Assembly (NCBI GenBank): GCA_003427395.1
Contig: BFEA01000123.1
Location: 2,434,449-2,480,918, forward strand
Direction of reading: 5' to 3'
DNA: 46,470 nucleotides
From: Chara braunii
Taxonomy: Eukaryota > Streptophyta > Charophyceae > Charales > Characeae
In this document: positions 11,950 to 24,100 of the stretch, piece after piece
Numbering within the stretch: position 1 is the first letter of the stretch
Layout of the letters: each line of letters begins with the position of its first letter
The notes under the pieces: generated by a model
The model's input: only the letters and a program-made list of their open reading frames with translations
Database searches by the model: none
What the model was told of the DNA's origin: nothing
Translations under genes and position numbers: made by a program

Positions 11950-14900
11950 CAAGTACCTCCTGGCATCTTCTCTTCCAGATAGCCCATAGCGCCAAGGGCC
12001 TCATCCTCTAAAATAGCTTGCCTGGATATGTTTCCGAATGTTTCGGGGAGGTGAGTCCTGTGAATATCACTACCTTACGGTCCCGAAGAGGTTTACCCAC
12101 CACCACTTGCCATAGAGCTGCCACCTTGTCCCAGAATTGGCAGGCTTTGGGGCATGCGATCAGGCTGGGTGACACATCCTCAATTTCACCCGTTTCACAT
12201 ATGGCGCATAGCTCATTGTTGTTTCGGGTATTTCACTATTTTTCCTTTTTCTTTTCGTTTTTCCCTTAGTCCGATATCCCCTGACACATTTTGTGCATGT
12301 TAGGATTTGAATTGCAATCTGTTTATGAGCGGTCACGTGTGTGTACCATTCAGCCACAACGCAGGCACTTCTTTGTCTTTTTCTTTTTTTTTTGTGGAAA
12401 GGGTGACGAGCTTGAGATATCATTGTCAAACTGACTGTTCAAGCAGTTGCTATATCGCCGGTACTCGGCTTTTTCTTTTATTCACGAATGCAAAGATCTA
12501 TCGGTTGTATAAACTTGTATTTAGTTATGAAAACATTCAGTCCTTGGATTCCAAAATCCATAACATTAGCGAAGGCAGCACATTAATGAATCTGTTTATG
12601 ATTTCCATCTGATACATTCGGGAACACCTAAGTCTGAGTATGCCCTTACTGACCTTTTCAAACTCCTCGACCTTTTCTGCTCTGTATTATTTCTCTCTGG
12701 CCTGCTGCCCTATTTTTTCACTGGCAAAGTACGCTGTGTCTGGTTATAGAGTGTTTCCTGGGCGCAAGATCGCTGTCGAGACCTGAGGCGGTCGGGACCC
12801 GGGTTACTCCTACTTTGGGCCCAGTCAGTGTCCCATAAAAAGAAGAGGAGGCTGAACCTGAGTCAGATCTCACCCTGGGCGTTGGCCTCAACTCACTGTC
12901 CATTTGCAAATCCAACCAGCAGGTAATCCGTGATTCAGCCGTCAGGACAGTCTGTGCCCTCCCCATTGCCCAGCTGCAGCTCAGCCACAAGGCCAACTGG
13001 ACACACAAGGGACAGCCAGTGAGAGCAAGAGAAAGGGGTGAGCTCACTCACACTCTCAACATCCGCAAGCCCCTTTTTAAAGCCCTAATTACTTTTACCA
13101 ACAGCAAGTTCTAATTTCGCCACTAGAAATAAAAACCATCATGGCATCATCATAATTACCATGTGCTTTGTACCATCATTCTTTTTTTGCTTCGTCTTCA
13201 AGGGTGATGGCCTTGAGATATCATCTTTCAAACTGACCAGCCCCAGGTAGATTCAGAGTTATTTATCGTCTGACTCGGTCTGAGTTGATTGGAATTTGAA
13301 CGGAGGTCTGCATTTCAAAAGTTCATGCGCGTACCGACTGAGCTATATGAGGTCCGTTCGTTGTACCATCCTCTTCACCTCTCTGTTATCGATTATACAA
13401 AGTTACGAGCTGTATAGCACACTGATGTCCTCATCGTCGTCTTCTGGAATCATCGGTTTTTCGACATCATGACTATCGTTTAACCAGAGGGATCGCCCAT
13501 CTTCACTTTAATCCAGCCTCATCTCTCATATAGCCTGAATGTCCAGAGGACGACGACGGTTCCAGCCCGAGCACGACTTCCAGCTAACCAGTCTGATATT
13601 CATAGTTGATGGTTCAGACCTGCAACGCATGATGAAGCAGAGCACGGCTTTCCCCCCTGTCTACCCTTTCCTACAATTCATGCTGCCGCCGTGCTTATAT
13701 GTCATCTTCTGTGGTTGAAACCACCGCTACACTTGAGCCCGGCAGACTCGCACTTTGCGCCAAGCTTTGCAAAACCGCCAGCAGCGCACTGCTTTTGTTT
13801 TTTGGTTGGCTCCAGCCATTGTGGTCTCAGGTCTGGTAGCCTTGAGGCTCCTGCTTATTCGTTTTCTCGAGTCGCCTGGGGCCGTGTACTAGTGGTTTAA
13901 AGGCCCTTTCTGCACGGATACGAACATATAGAATTTGACTCAAGTGCAGACAGTAGGCGGAAGACGGGAGTGGAGCAGTAGTAAATCCTTCCTTCTACAC
14001 AAAGCAATCAATGCTGCTGTCCCAGGGTCCCTTGAGCAAGGAGGGGTCAATAGTGCATCACCCCAGGAGGGGTCCAAAGTTGAGCAGGGATTTGGCCATA
14101 ATGCACATCACCCCAGAGGCACCTCAGACTTGACTCGCAGGGAATGAGACTACCATTCATAATGTGGTCAGGTACACCGTTCTTTTTTTCTTCTTTTGTT
14201 TTACCCTTTTTTTTTCTTTGCTTTTTGCAAAAACGGGTTCCATTTATTATTAACTCGAAGAAAGAGGGGCCGGCTTCCCCACATAAAGACTGGGTCTGGG
14301 AGCATACACCATTCGCTGCTTCTCGTTTATGTGCCTAAGGTAACCCATTAACAACGTGATCAGGCGAACTTTCCGAAGAATTACCTGTGACACCCACGCA
14401 CATGGCCATATAACAGATACACAGTGGCGCCTTCGATGCTCTGTGGATGACATAACCATTGGTCAAGTGCCAACCAACAAGCACTCCTATCATTATGTCT
14501 GTAAGACAGCCTTAGTACGAGGCCTAGGGCTAGCCATTCAATCTTGCACAGTCCTTATTTGAGTCATGTCAACAGAAGGACAGGAATAATGATGAGAAAG
14601 AAAAAGGACGCTCCTGTCCTTTGGGACATCTGTTAGAATCGGAACAATCCAGAGAAGATTAGCATGGCCTCTACGCACGGATGACACACATAAATCGAGA
14701 AAACTGAAAACAAAAGAATCGAGAAAGAACGCCCCGCAAATTTTCCCTAACTGGGACCGGCAGTTGAGGGATACTGCAGGCAGGCAAAGCAGCAGGAAAG
14801 CGGCGGAACATCTCAGCTGCCCCACTTTCATCCTACCAAAATGAATGATGAACTGAGATCATTGTGAGATGTTATCCCAGAGACTAATTTGTTGTAAGGC

Positions 14901-15498
14901 AACTGATTAATTCTTTCTGAATCAGAACAACTTACCAAGCCAATCCGCCGATTTCTGTTCGCCGTTCCCTTTTGCCCCTTCATCCCTTCAGATTGTTTCC
15001 TGTGGAACTTTCATGTGAAGCTTTGTTTACGCTTTTCTCTTGTGCGCATTATTATTATATATATTATATTATGTGTTTTCGTTTTTCATCCAAAGCTATA
15101 TCTTATTACAGTCTTCGAGAAACATTGGCCAGCTCTCTCAACCACACATCCATGAACAGCCCTTCATGGCCACAACACTTCTAGAACTGCTGTTTTGTTC
15201 TAGTGTTCCATTTCTGTACCGGGACAAGTGCACAGCATAGTGAACTACACCTGCGAATGAGAACGCAAAAAAAAGTGACTACGCAAGACATCCCAACCCC
15301 TCTGGCCAAACCAGTTCAGCCCAACAGGGGAAGAAGGGGGGAATAACACGTTCCTCCACTTTTTTACTCACAAAGGAAAGGAGGGTTTGAGAAGAATCAA
15401 CTGCCATTTTGTGTGTGGCATGATGAATGCTGATGGAGGTCATTATGTGACTTCCTTAGTTATTACTGGTTCATTCACACTCAAAACATGGGGCTGAG

Positions 15499-15592
<94 letters not shown>

Positions 15593-17621
15593 ACACACAC
15601 ACCAGTTATTTAGTGAAGCAGCAGGTCAGAGAGAGGGAGAGAGAGAGAGTCTCAGTGTTACTATCGACAGCCGGAAGGTGTAGATCAGCAGCTCTTGACA
15701 CTTACTGTTCCTGGGCCATAGATCATGGACCGGGCCAAAGATCATGAATCGCCAAATGGACAGGTTGGCATGGACCTGTCCACAAACCTGCTCAGTTCGG
15801 AGAAGGTCGGAGGAACTCCGAGGAGGGATCAGAGGAGCCAGTTATACCCAGCCATGATATGGTTAGATTGAGCAGGTGCTCAACTGTACTCCCGTTACGG
15901 TGAGAGAGGCCAAAAGAAAGGCGATGGGGAGGAGAGGGTGTGTCAGTGCAGAAGGGCCATCTGCAGTAGGGACACGCAATATATAATTTATTAATTTTGC
16001 AGGCTCTTCCTTCCCACCCAGTCCGCGAACTGCTCTGAGCTGTATCCGAATCAAGTGGCCAAAGGTATTCAAATACAAGTACACGCCCAGCCCACGTGAA
16101 CAAAGAGCACCGTTCGATAAGCAGACCTGAGTTCAAATGTCGTTGGGATCAGATAAGTAAATGACTCTGAATTATCCGCGGCCGATCTCAAGGCTGTCGC
16201 TCTTTTGTGGATGAACAATCCAAATGTAACTGTTAGCAAACAAACAGGTCATGAGTTCGAATTATAATGGAATCTGTGCACACTCAGACTGGAGTCTGGG
16301 ACCCTTTTGACTCAGCTCTGGTCGTGATGCCAGCCATATACACCCCAGGCGCAGCTGTAATTGCAGTAAGATACATCCGAAACATCCTGATGCGAGTACC
16401 CTCTCAGATGAATATAATAATCTTAGGGGCAACCCACCTTCTTCATTAAGAAAAGTAGAGGGGGAGGAGGGGCGGGGGGAGAAGGGGGGGATTACACAGC
16501 GGAAAAAAACTTCAAAGACCTCAGCAACATTGGGGTTCTATGTTTCGGGAGCAAGTTCATTTTGGCTTTCCACAGCCAGCCCACATAACATCACCCACAT
16601 ACCCCACAGTGTACCATCCAGTCCATGTAGCATCACCCACCTAGCTTGCATTGTGCAACCAGAGCACTGCCATGTTGTGCTCTTTTCTTTTGTGCTTTGT
16701 TACCGTCATGTCTTTGTGTGTGTGTTTTTCAAGAACATAGCACTTCTCTTTCGGGGGTAGGCTCTCTTTTTTTTAGGTCTTTCAGGGGTTCTCCTTTTGT
16801 TCATTTGGTTGGGAAAGGGGGTTCCCACAGCCCAGCCCACCGCATCACCCTGCCCACATGAGAGAGAGAGAGTGCGTGTGTGTGTGAGAGAGAGAGAGAA
16901 TAGGATGTCTGGCTGCTGTCACGGGAGGAAACAATCAACAAGGAAAGAGGGGGGGAAGGAAAGAGGGCCCGAGGCATATGGGATCGAGAGCTAACCGTGA
17001 TCAACAGGGGGCCAGGAAGGGAGAGGCGAAGAAAAAAGAGAGGGCAGGAGGGAGATGCTATCAGGTCTTAACCACGGTAGATGGTTTTCTGCAGTTGGTT
17101 GAATTATCCAACAGCATCTGCATTGAAACTACTGTGACTCTGCAGGTGCAGAGCTGATATCCTCCAACTGTACTTGGGTTTTCTTACCTGTGTTCTTAGT
17201 TGACTCTCACGTACTGTCTTGGATTCATATGGGCTTCTGCACATCATGGTTTGCTGGTGACTTCAAAGTTCAAACACATAACTCTGTTGCATTTGCATCC
17301 TGGTGTGTTCCTCTCGTCCTTTGGCCCTTCCTAGCATGTGTGGCTGTACCCACTCCGCCGTGCACAAGGGCATGGGGCGTCTGACTAGTACCTTTAAATC
17401 CTCAGCGACCCACAGTTCAAGCATGTCCCAACATGAGTTTTTTTAACTTAAAAAAGACTTATCCACAACTACCTCTTATGAGGCAGGAGGACATACATGC
17501 ACACGCACATGACGGTGACACACGGAGACGATGGATGGGAAACGGAGGATCGAGGGAGGAGGAGAAGGGAGGATGGACAGATGAGGACGAGAGAAGATGG
17601 AGGACGCACACACACGCACAC

Positions 17622-17693
<72 letters not shown>

Positions 17694-17982
17694 TTACACA
17701 CATGTCATGGTGAAGAGGACGACACTATACTCCAGCAGAACGAGGAGGAGGAGGACTTTTATTACGGAGTGTTTTTAATTCCTTGTTTCCAAATAAAATA
17801 TTAAAAGGCGTGCAACACCTGGACATCCCCGTCCGGGTTCCAGCATGCAAATAAGGGTCAGGCATGCACACACAAACATGCAAATACCGAACACAAAATA
17901 AATCAACCAATCGATCAAATGAGAAAGCTGGGAACGGGTTGGGGATGCAGGGGGGAGAACCGGGGGGGGGGAAGAGGGGGGG

Positions 17983-18067
<85 letters not shown>

Positions 18068-18077
18068 NGAGGGGGGG

Positions 18078-18165
<88 letters not shown>

Positions 18166-21100
18166 CCAGGTTCTCTTTCCCAACCTCTGGGAGGATTTCC
18201 CAGTGTAAAACCGAATTGACAGGGAGTGAGGGATTGGTGAAAAGCAATGTAGAGAGAGCACGGAGGAGGGGGGTTGCCTGCTGCGAGTAGCCATGGTGGG
18301 CATCCGCTTGTTCTAATAAACGAGAACGTAGATAAAAGACATCTCCTGGGACAGCTTGGTGACATTGTGGTCGACGTAACAGTGATGACATTTGTCGATA
18401 TATAGCCACCATAGGATCAGAGAAGTTCAATAGGGATATAGATTGGGAATACAAGACGCGAGTGCAAGAAAATAGTAAAATGTGTGGATCATTCCCTCCA
18501 AACCACAAGGGGCAGCCCGGAAACGACCCTAGTGACCTTAAGTACCTGCAGTGGAACTGTGGCAGACCAAATGCGATGGTGAGGAACATGGTCAACGAAT
18601 AACGACTCAGACACACAAGCAGGAGAACAGGCATGCACACCCAACCACACACATTTCCTATTCGTTTTTTTTTTTTTTTGTAGGGTGGGTGGGTGGGGGG
18701 GGAGGAGCGTGCCACCACCCACGTCCGCCCTTTCTCTTAAACCACGAGTACACGGCCATACATCAGCCACGGGCCCTATTCGGAGGCCCAAAATGCGATG
18801 CCGGCCATTGATGAATTTATCGATGGCGGGCCAGCCCCAACTTTTTCAGAGTAGGGGACAAACAATTTCTCCACAAGGCTGGGGCCATGTACTAGCTGTT
18901 TAAGGTTCACCGTGAGTTTCAAGGGGCACACTTTGCAGTCATTGCACTGCATGCATCGACTGTGCGTGTAGCGATGTGCCCCACAGCTGTGCAGTTACCT
19001 GTACCATGCAAGGGCAAATTGTCGCAAAGTTTATCAACAGAAAGAGGTAGAAATCTGGAGGCGTCTATGGAATTCTCAATGACGGAAAAATAAAAACACC
19101 AACGACTCTGCGGATGGGAACAGGGGAACACAGAGGAGAACATCAGGTCCACTGAAAAGTGGCCACGTCTGAAGGCACACATCAGCCAACAAGCAAGTCT
19201 TGCAACTTTGCTCACGGCTAAATAAATGACAGGCAGATCCTTGACTGATGCAGGTAGGTGCAGTAACATGGCAGCACGGTCTCTTCCTGGATGTGACATG
19301 TTAGTACAGTTCTTGCCCAGAATGATCTGACACTGCGATCGTGTCAGTAGATATGAGTGAGTCAAGGTGCAGAATAAAAGCACTTCTTTTTGCCACATAC
19401 TGTAGAAATCTGACACAGCCATGTAAGAATTCTTAATGTACAGAAAAGAGGAAAGGATCGGGGGAAGGAAAAGGGGTGTGCGTGTGTGTTGTCATATTCG
19501 CCATACACTCAAAAAAAGCATGACTGTGCCAGACTATTTCGTCGGACTTCCACCGACTCATCAGGAGGTTGAACCCCGACACCCGACATTCTGCCCACGA
19601 TGCATTTGAATGTGTGTGTGTGTGTGTGTGTGTGTGCGTTGTGGGGGAGGGGGGGGAAGGGGGAGAAGGAAAGGGTCCAAGAACATGGTGTATGCGCGTG
19701 TGGATATAGTCCGATATACTGTTACCTGGTGTCATTGCCCATTTCCGAAAAGCCAGAAATTTAATACACGTTTTTTTTTTTCTGTGTTTGCTTTATCTTT
19801 GCAGACCGCGGCTTGCAGAATCAAACATCTGCCACCCAGTCCAGGTACCCCACCTCAGTTCCTCCAATGCTTTTGAATGCAAGGAAGGACATTCTGCCAC
19901 GCTTTTTATTCTCAAAAAAGAATTGTCTATACTTTCCAGAGTCTTCTAGACATTATGAAATTCAGAAGAGGAATACAAGTTTGCACCATCATTACAACCT
20001 GAACATCCCAACTACCACCTGCACAGTGGGGTCACACGGTGTCCGGATATCCTGAGCACTTTTTTTTCGCTTCAAAACTTTCTTTCAGAACCGTTTTCAA
20101 AAAAAATGAGAACATCTGCCTAGTGTGCAGACTCCGGGCAGTTGAACCCATTTCCAGGGGATAATGGCAGAACCGGTTGAGTCCCTTCCTATGGACCAGA
20201 TCTGGACGCCCTGTTGCTGAAGAAAGCAAACAGAACTGCAATCTCTACAAAGATCAGCATCCCTAGCATAATTGTCAGACAGTCCAGATTCCAGTGTCTG
20301 GTTTCACCATGACGATGATTCGCATCTCTCTATAACGCACTGGTTGATACATACACAATGTACTATTGCCAAAACACGGCCAACTTATAAGGGGGTTACA
20401 GGGGTTATAGGTGGTTACTGGGGGTAAAGGGGCTGCATAGGGGAGTTAAAGGGGTTTAGGGAGGGGATATGGGGGTGTTGGTGGGGTTATTGGGGGTTTT
20501 GGACCCTCCCAAAAACAAGTCTTTTTTGTCTTTTTATTTTTTGCCGGGTGCCGACCGACCACCGACCAGTAGGTGCCGACCAGTGGAACGGTCGGCTGGT
20601 CAGCCCCCGACCAATCCAGGGGCGCCAACCGTCGGCATGACTACTATGGTGTTTTGAAAAATTTCCTCCTATGGATGCATGGCTCACTGGCAGGTGCCAT
20701 AATCAATGATGCAGAGCCGAAGTAGCATGGAGCAATGATGCTATTCAATGGAAGGAAATCTGAATTACGGACAAATGATCACAAATCCCATTCGCTACAA
20801 CCGTGGAGCCTTGTGCCTTGGAGAGCACCTACCTGATTCTCTATGAAACTCGAAGACGAAACAGCGAAGTCCCTCCCAGGAACCAGCTGGACATAACAAA
20901 CAACAGTCCTCCATCATTATTACACTGACCAAAACTTCATAACATCATGGAACCTTTCCTTGTGTTGAGAAAAAAGCACAAGAACAATCTTGGCAACAGC
21001 AGAAAGTCATAACCGAGTGAACATAATTGTTTGCTAAATGAACTTCCAGAACAGAAAAATTCACACAAGTATTCAAAAGTAACATACCTTCTTCTACAAT

Positions 21101-24100
21101 TTCATTTGTAACTTCTAAGGATAAAAAGATCACTTGGGACCTCACTAGAGTTTTGGGTCCCCCTCAGTTTTTGCCTCTTCTCAACATTGGCGTTCTTTGA
21201 ACTTTTTTGGAGTTTTTTCATCTTTCAGACTTTTCTCAGTGTTTAGCCTCTTGGCTCGCTTTACGTTTTCCGAACTTTCCATCCTTCATTTTTCTTCCCC
21301 CGCCCTTTCTCCCCATCCCACCCCGCCTCTCACCCACAGCCTTTCTTACTCCGTTTTTTGCATGAGCTTGTCATGGAGGCAACGACAGGAAGGGAGCACG
21401 GGTGGGAATGGGACACAGGCTTTTCCAGCTACATTGAGCTCCACAAGCCCCAAACATCAAGCAATGCGACAAACAAAATGAGAGAAGAATCCTTCCAGAC
21501 AGGATAGACGTCGTCTCCAAAGATCAGCTGAGCAAAAATGCTCGATTGGCATCCAGAACTCCTCGACGACCTGCGCACTCCTGTTAGGCTGGTGGACTGG
21601 TACATGATACATAACCATCTTTCTTCTTCTTCAACCATCTTTCTTCTTCTTCCTTCTTCCTTTCTGTCCAATCTTTGACCCAAAAAAATGGCGACGACAT
21701 GGTGAAAGATTTGACAGAAAGGGAAAAAGGAGGAAGAAGGAAGAATGGCGACGGCATGGTGAAAGATTTGACAGAAAGGGAAAAAGGAGGAAGAAGAAGG
21801 AAGAAGAAGAAAGAAGACATAAGGAGAAGATGAACGAGCAGGAGAAAGAGGGAGGAGAAGGAGAAAATTTTTAAGAAAAAAGCAATCCTCAAGCACGATG
21901 CCACTAGCAGACAAGCGACAAAAGACAACGGAGGCTGAGGGGGCAGTTATGCACCTGTCGAAAGTAGAATCCGGATTTAGCCTCCTCAATCAAACTCAGC
22001 CTTTTCCGTAGAAAGTCATCGTTTGGAGCCTGTCCTCCGGTGACCACATGCATCAACTGTCAGCAACCAGGCGCACAGAGCGAAGAATATTTAAATTGAA
22101 AAACATAATTTCTTATTCAAAAGTCCACACACAGCTTCCAAAAAACAAGACAAAGAAAGTAAGAGGGCCGCATCTCACAACAGTGGTCTGAGAGCGACCT
22201 CCCAGACTTGGTGCTCACAGTAAATCAATTGTCGATTGGACCCAGAAGAGGGAGGAAGATCGGTTTTCCAAGTGAAAAGACTTGGAAAACAACCAGAATG
22301 ACAGGGGTGGAGCGATATAACATCTTTCCTTCTACAGGAAATCATCAATGCTGCTGTCCCAGGGTCCCTTGACCATAACGAAGGGAAGTGTTGTGTGTGT
22401 CTCTGATGCGAGGGACACCGAACCCGCTTTCCAGTTTCTAAACTTTTTATTTAAAAGTTAAAACAAACAATAAAAGGTAAGAGGGCAAATTCAGAGAGCA
22501 AAAGGCCACAAAAGAACAGATCAAGGACAGGAATGAAAGGGTGAAGGTACAGATCACAGTCCCCGCTTTGACACGGAGCTTCGGAAGAACAGGCAAACAG
22601 AAGAGGGCAACTTAAGAGAAGCAGAGGGTGAAAAAGAGCACATGCACGCAAGGGAGGCAAGGACAGACGAAACAGCACTTGATGGAAGGAGGTATAAAAG
22701 GAAGAACTTGTTTGGAGGATAGGACGTCCACCGTGCACAGTATCTCCCACTATGTAATTCCCACCACTCAGTGGCACCCCTCTAAGTTCCCTTGTCAAGC
22801 TGGAATTCAGGTAGGTAAGGAAGCGGGGCCATGTACTGAGGATGACAGACAGGCGTATCACAATCCAGCGCCTGTCATTCAAAAAACGTCCTTCCCCCGA
22901 GATATCCACCCCAGGCAGTCTACTTGTACACTTTTGTGGATTCTTCGTGTGCGTATCTCCCTTCGTCGAAAAACATTCCTCACAGAACCGCCCTCTCAGA
23001 AGCAAGACCTTTTGATCCACGTACATTTGTAGAGGGCCGCTTGCGGATTCCCACGACTCAACGCTACAGAGGGATATCCAATTCATTCAGGGAGGAAATG
23101 AAAACAAGTAACTCAGAGTTTGCCATTCTCACAAGAAAAGGGTTCATAAACCAACATACAATGCTTTTTGTTGGTTTTCATGAAGTCACCCTTGCATCCT
23201 GCTTCTCTGTCAACGATCCGAATAGTACGAAAAGCATACGAGCAAGCAAGCAAACCCCCAGGCAACATTCTTGCCGCATTGAGCCATCAGGGCTGAAGAC
23301 CTCCGCAATTTCGGATTCGCTTCGTAGACGAGTAAGAGATTGTTCTCGTGTGATGCCATGTTCTGTTTTCAAAGCACTAACGACTATAGAGGTGTGAGAC
23401 TTCGTCAAAGTGTGATGCCATGTGCTCTTTTTCAGACCCCATAGTAACAGTGTATAGCAGGCCGCGGGCCTAGCTCAGCAAGTGGTATCTCCATCAGTAA
23501 CGGCAGTTTCTCCCCCACCATACCCTTCACTATGTAAATGGAAGTGGTCCCCACTTTTGCCAAGAGCTCAAGACGCCCTAAAGTAAGCTGTGCCTTAAGA
23601 ACTTAAGACAAATGTCGGACAACTTCACATACCCCTCCACTACAACCGTCTAACCAGTCAAGGCTACTACCGTCTTCACCCGAATAGAACGCCGGGTAAT
23701 TATCGCCATATCTGGCTGAAAGTTGTGCCAAATACAGCTATAATGACCGGGCGTTCTATTCAGGTGAAGACGGTAGTTCGGTACTGACAATAGGCCTCGG
23801 CGGGAGAGAGAGCAGATGCGTGATTCCCTCTAGCACAAGCACAAGGTGGGATGCCAAATCGGTCAAATCACCCTGCACGAGTCTATAACATACGGACAGC
23901 ATCTCAGACGGTCGAGCCCCACTGAGGAATCTGCTCTCAAGTTGCATGGACCCGATTTTCATCTACCGTCGTCACCCAAGTAGAACGCCCGGTCATTATA
24001 GCCGCATTTGGGTCAATTTTCAGTCCACATACAGCTATAACGACCAGGTGTTCTACTCACGTGAAGACAGTAGTCTCAGTTTGACGTCAGTCCACTCCAC

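Larger units (their letters stand above)
18069..19654. other. Native copy of the 1,586-bp duplicated block
   Basis: Continues on the right into unique sequence without an adapter, unlike the copy at 6,976. It contains a TTAA-ended element (18,737-18,903), candidate exon 7 (18,999-19,064) and a (TG)n run at about 19,612. Confidence 0.8.

Noticed and set aside
14937-15000. Possible exon ending at donor TTG|GTAAGTT
   Set aside because: The donor is good but the 64-nt segment does not fit the phases between exons 7 and 8.
20391-20510. Interstitial telomere array
   Set aside because: Units vary too much (TTACA, TTATA, TTTA between G runs) for a telomeric origin to be claimed.
22451-23086. Minus-strand open frame of 211 codons
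   Set aside because: No recognisable domain. The second half is S/L/P-rich low complexity and no convincing splice pair brackets it. Kept out of the gene list.
23462-23520. tRNA-like A box (CTAGCTCAGCAAGTGG)
   Set aside because: No B box at the right distance and no cloverleaf. At most a worn SINE head.
23756-23962. Exon-like minus-strand frame ([20 protein letters not shown])
   Set aside because: Reads like protein, but lacks a pyrimidine-rich acceptor, and its left end is cut by foldback copy C. Not placed in the model.
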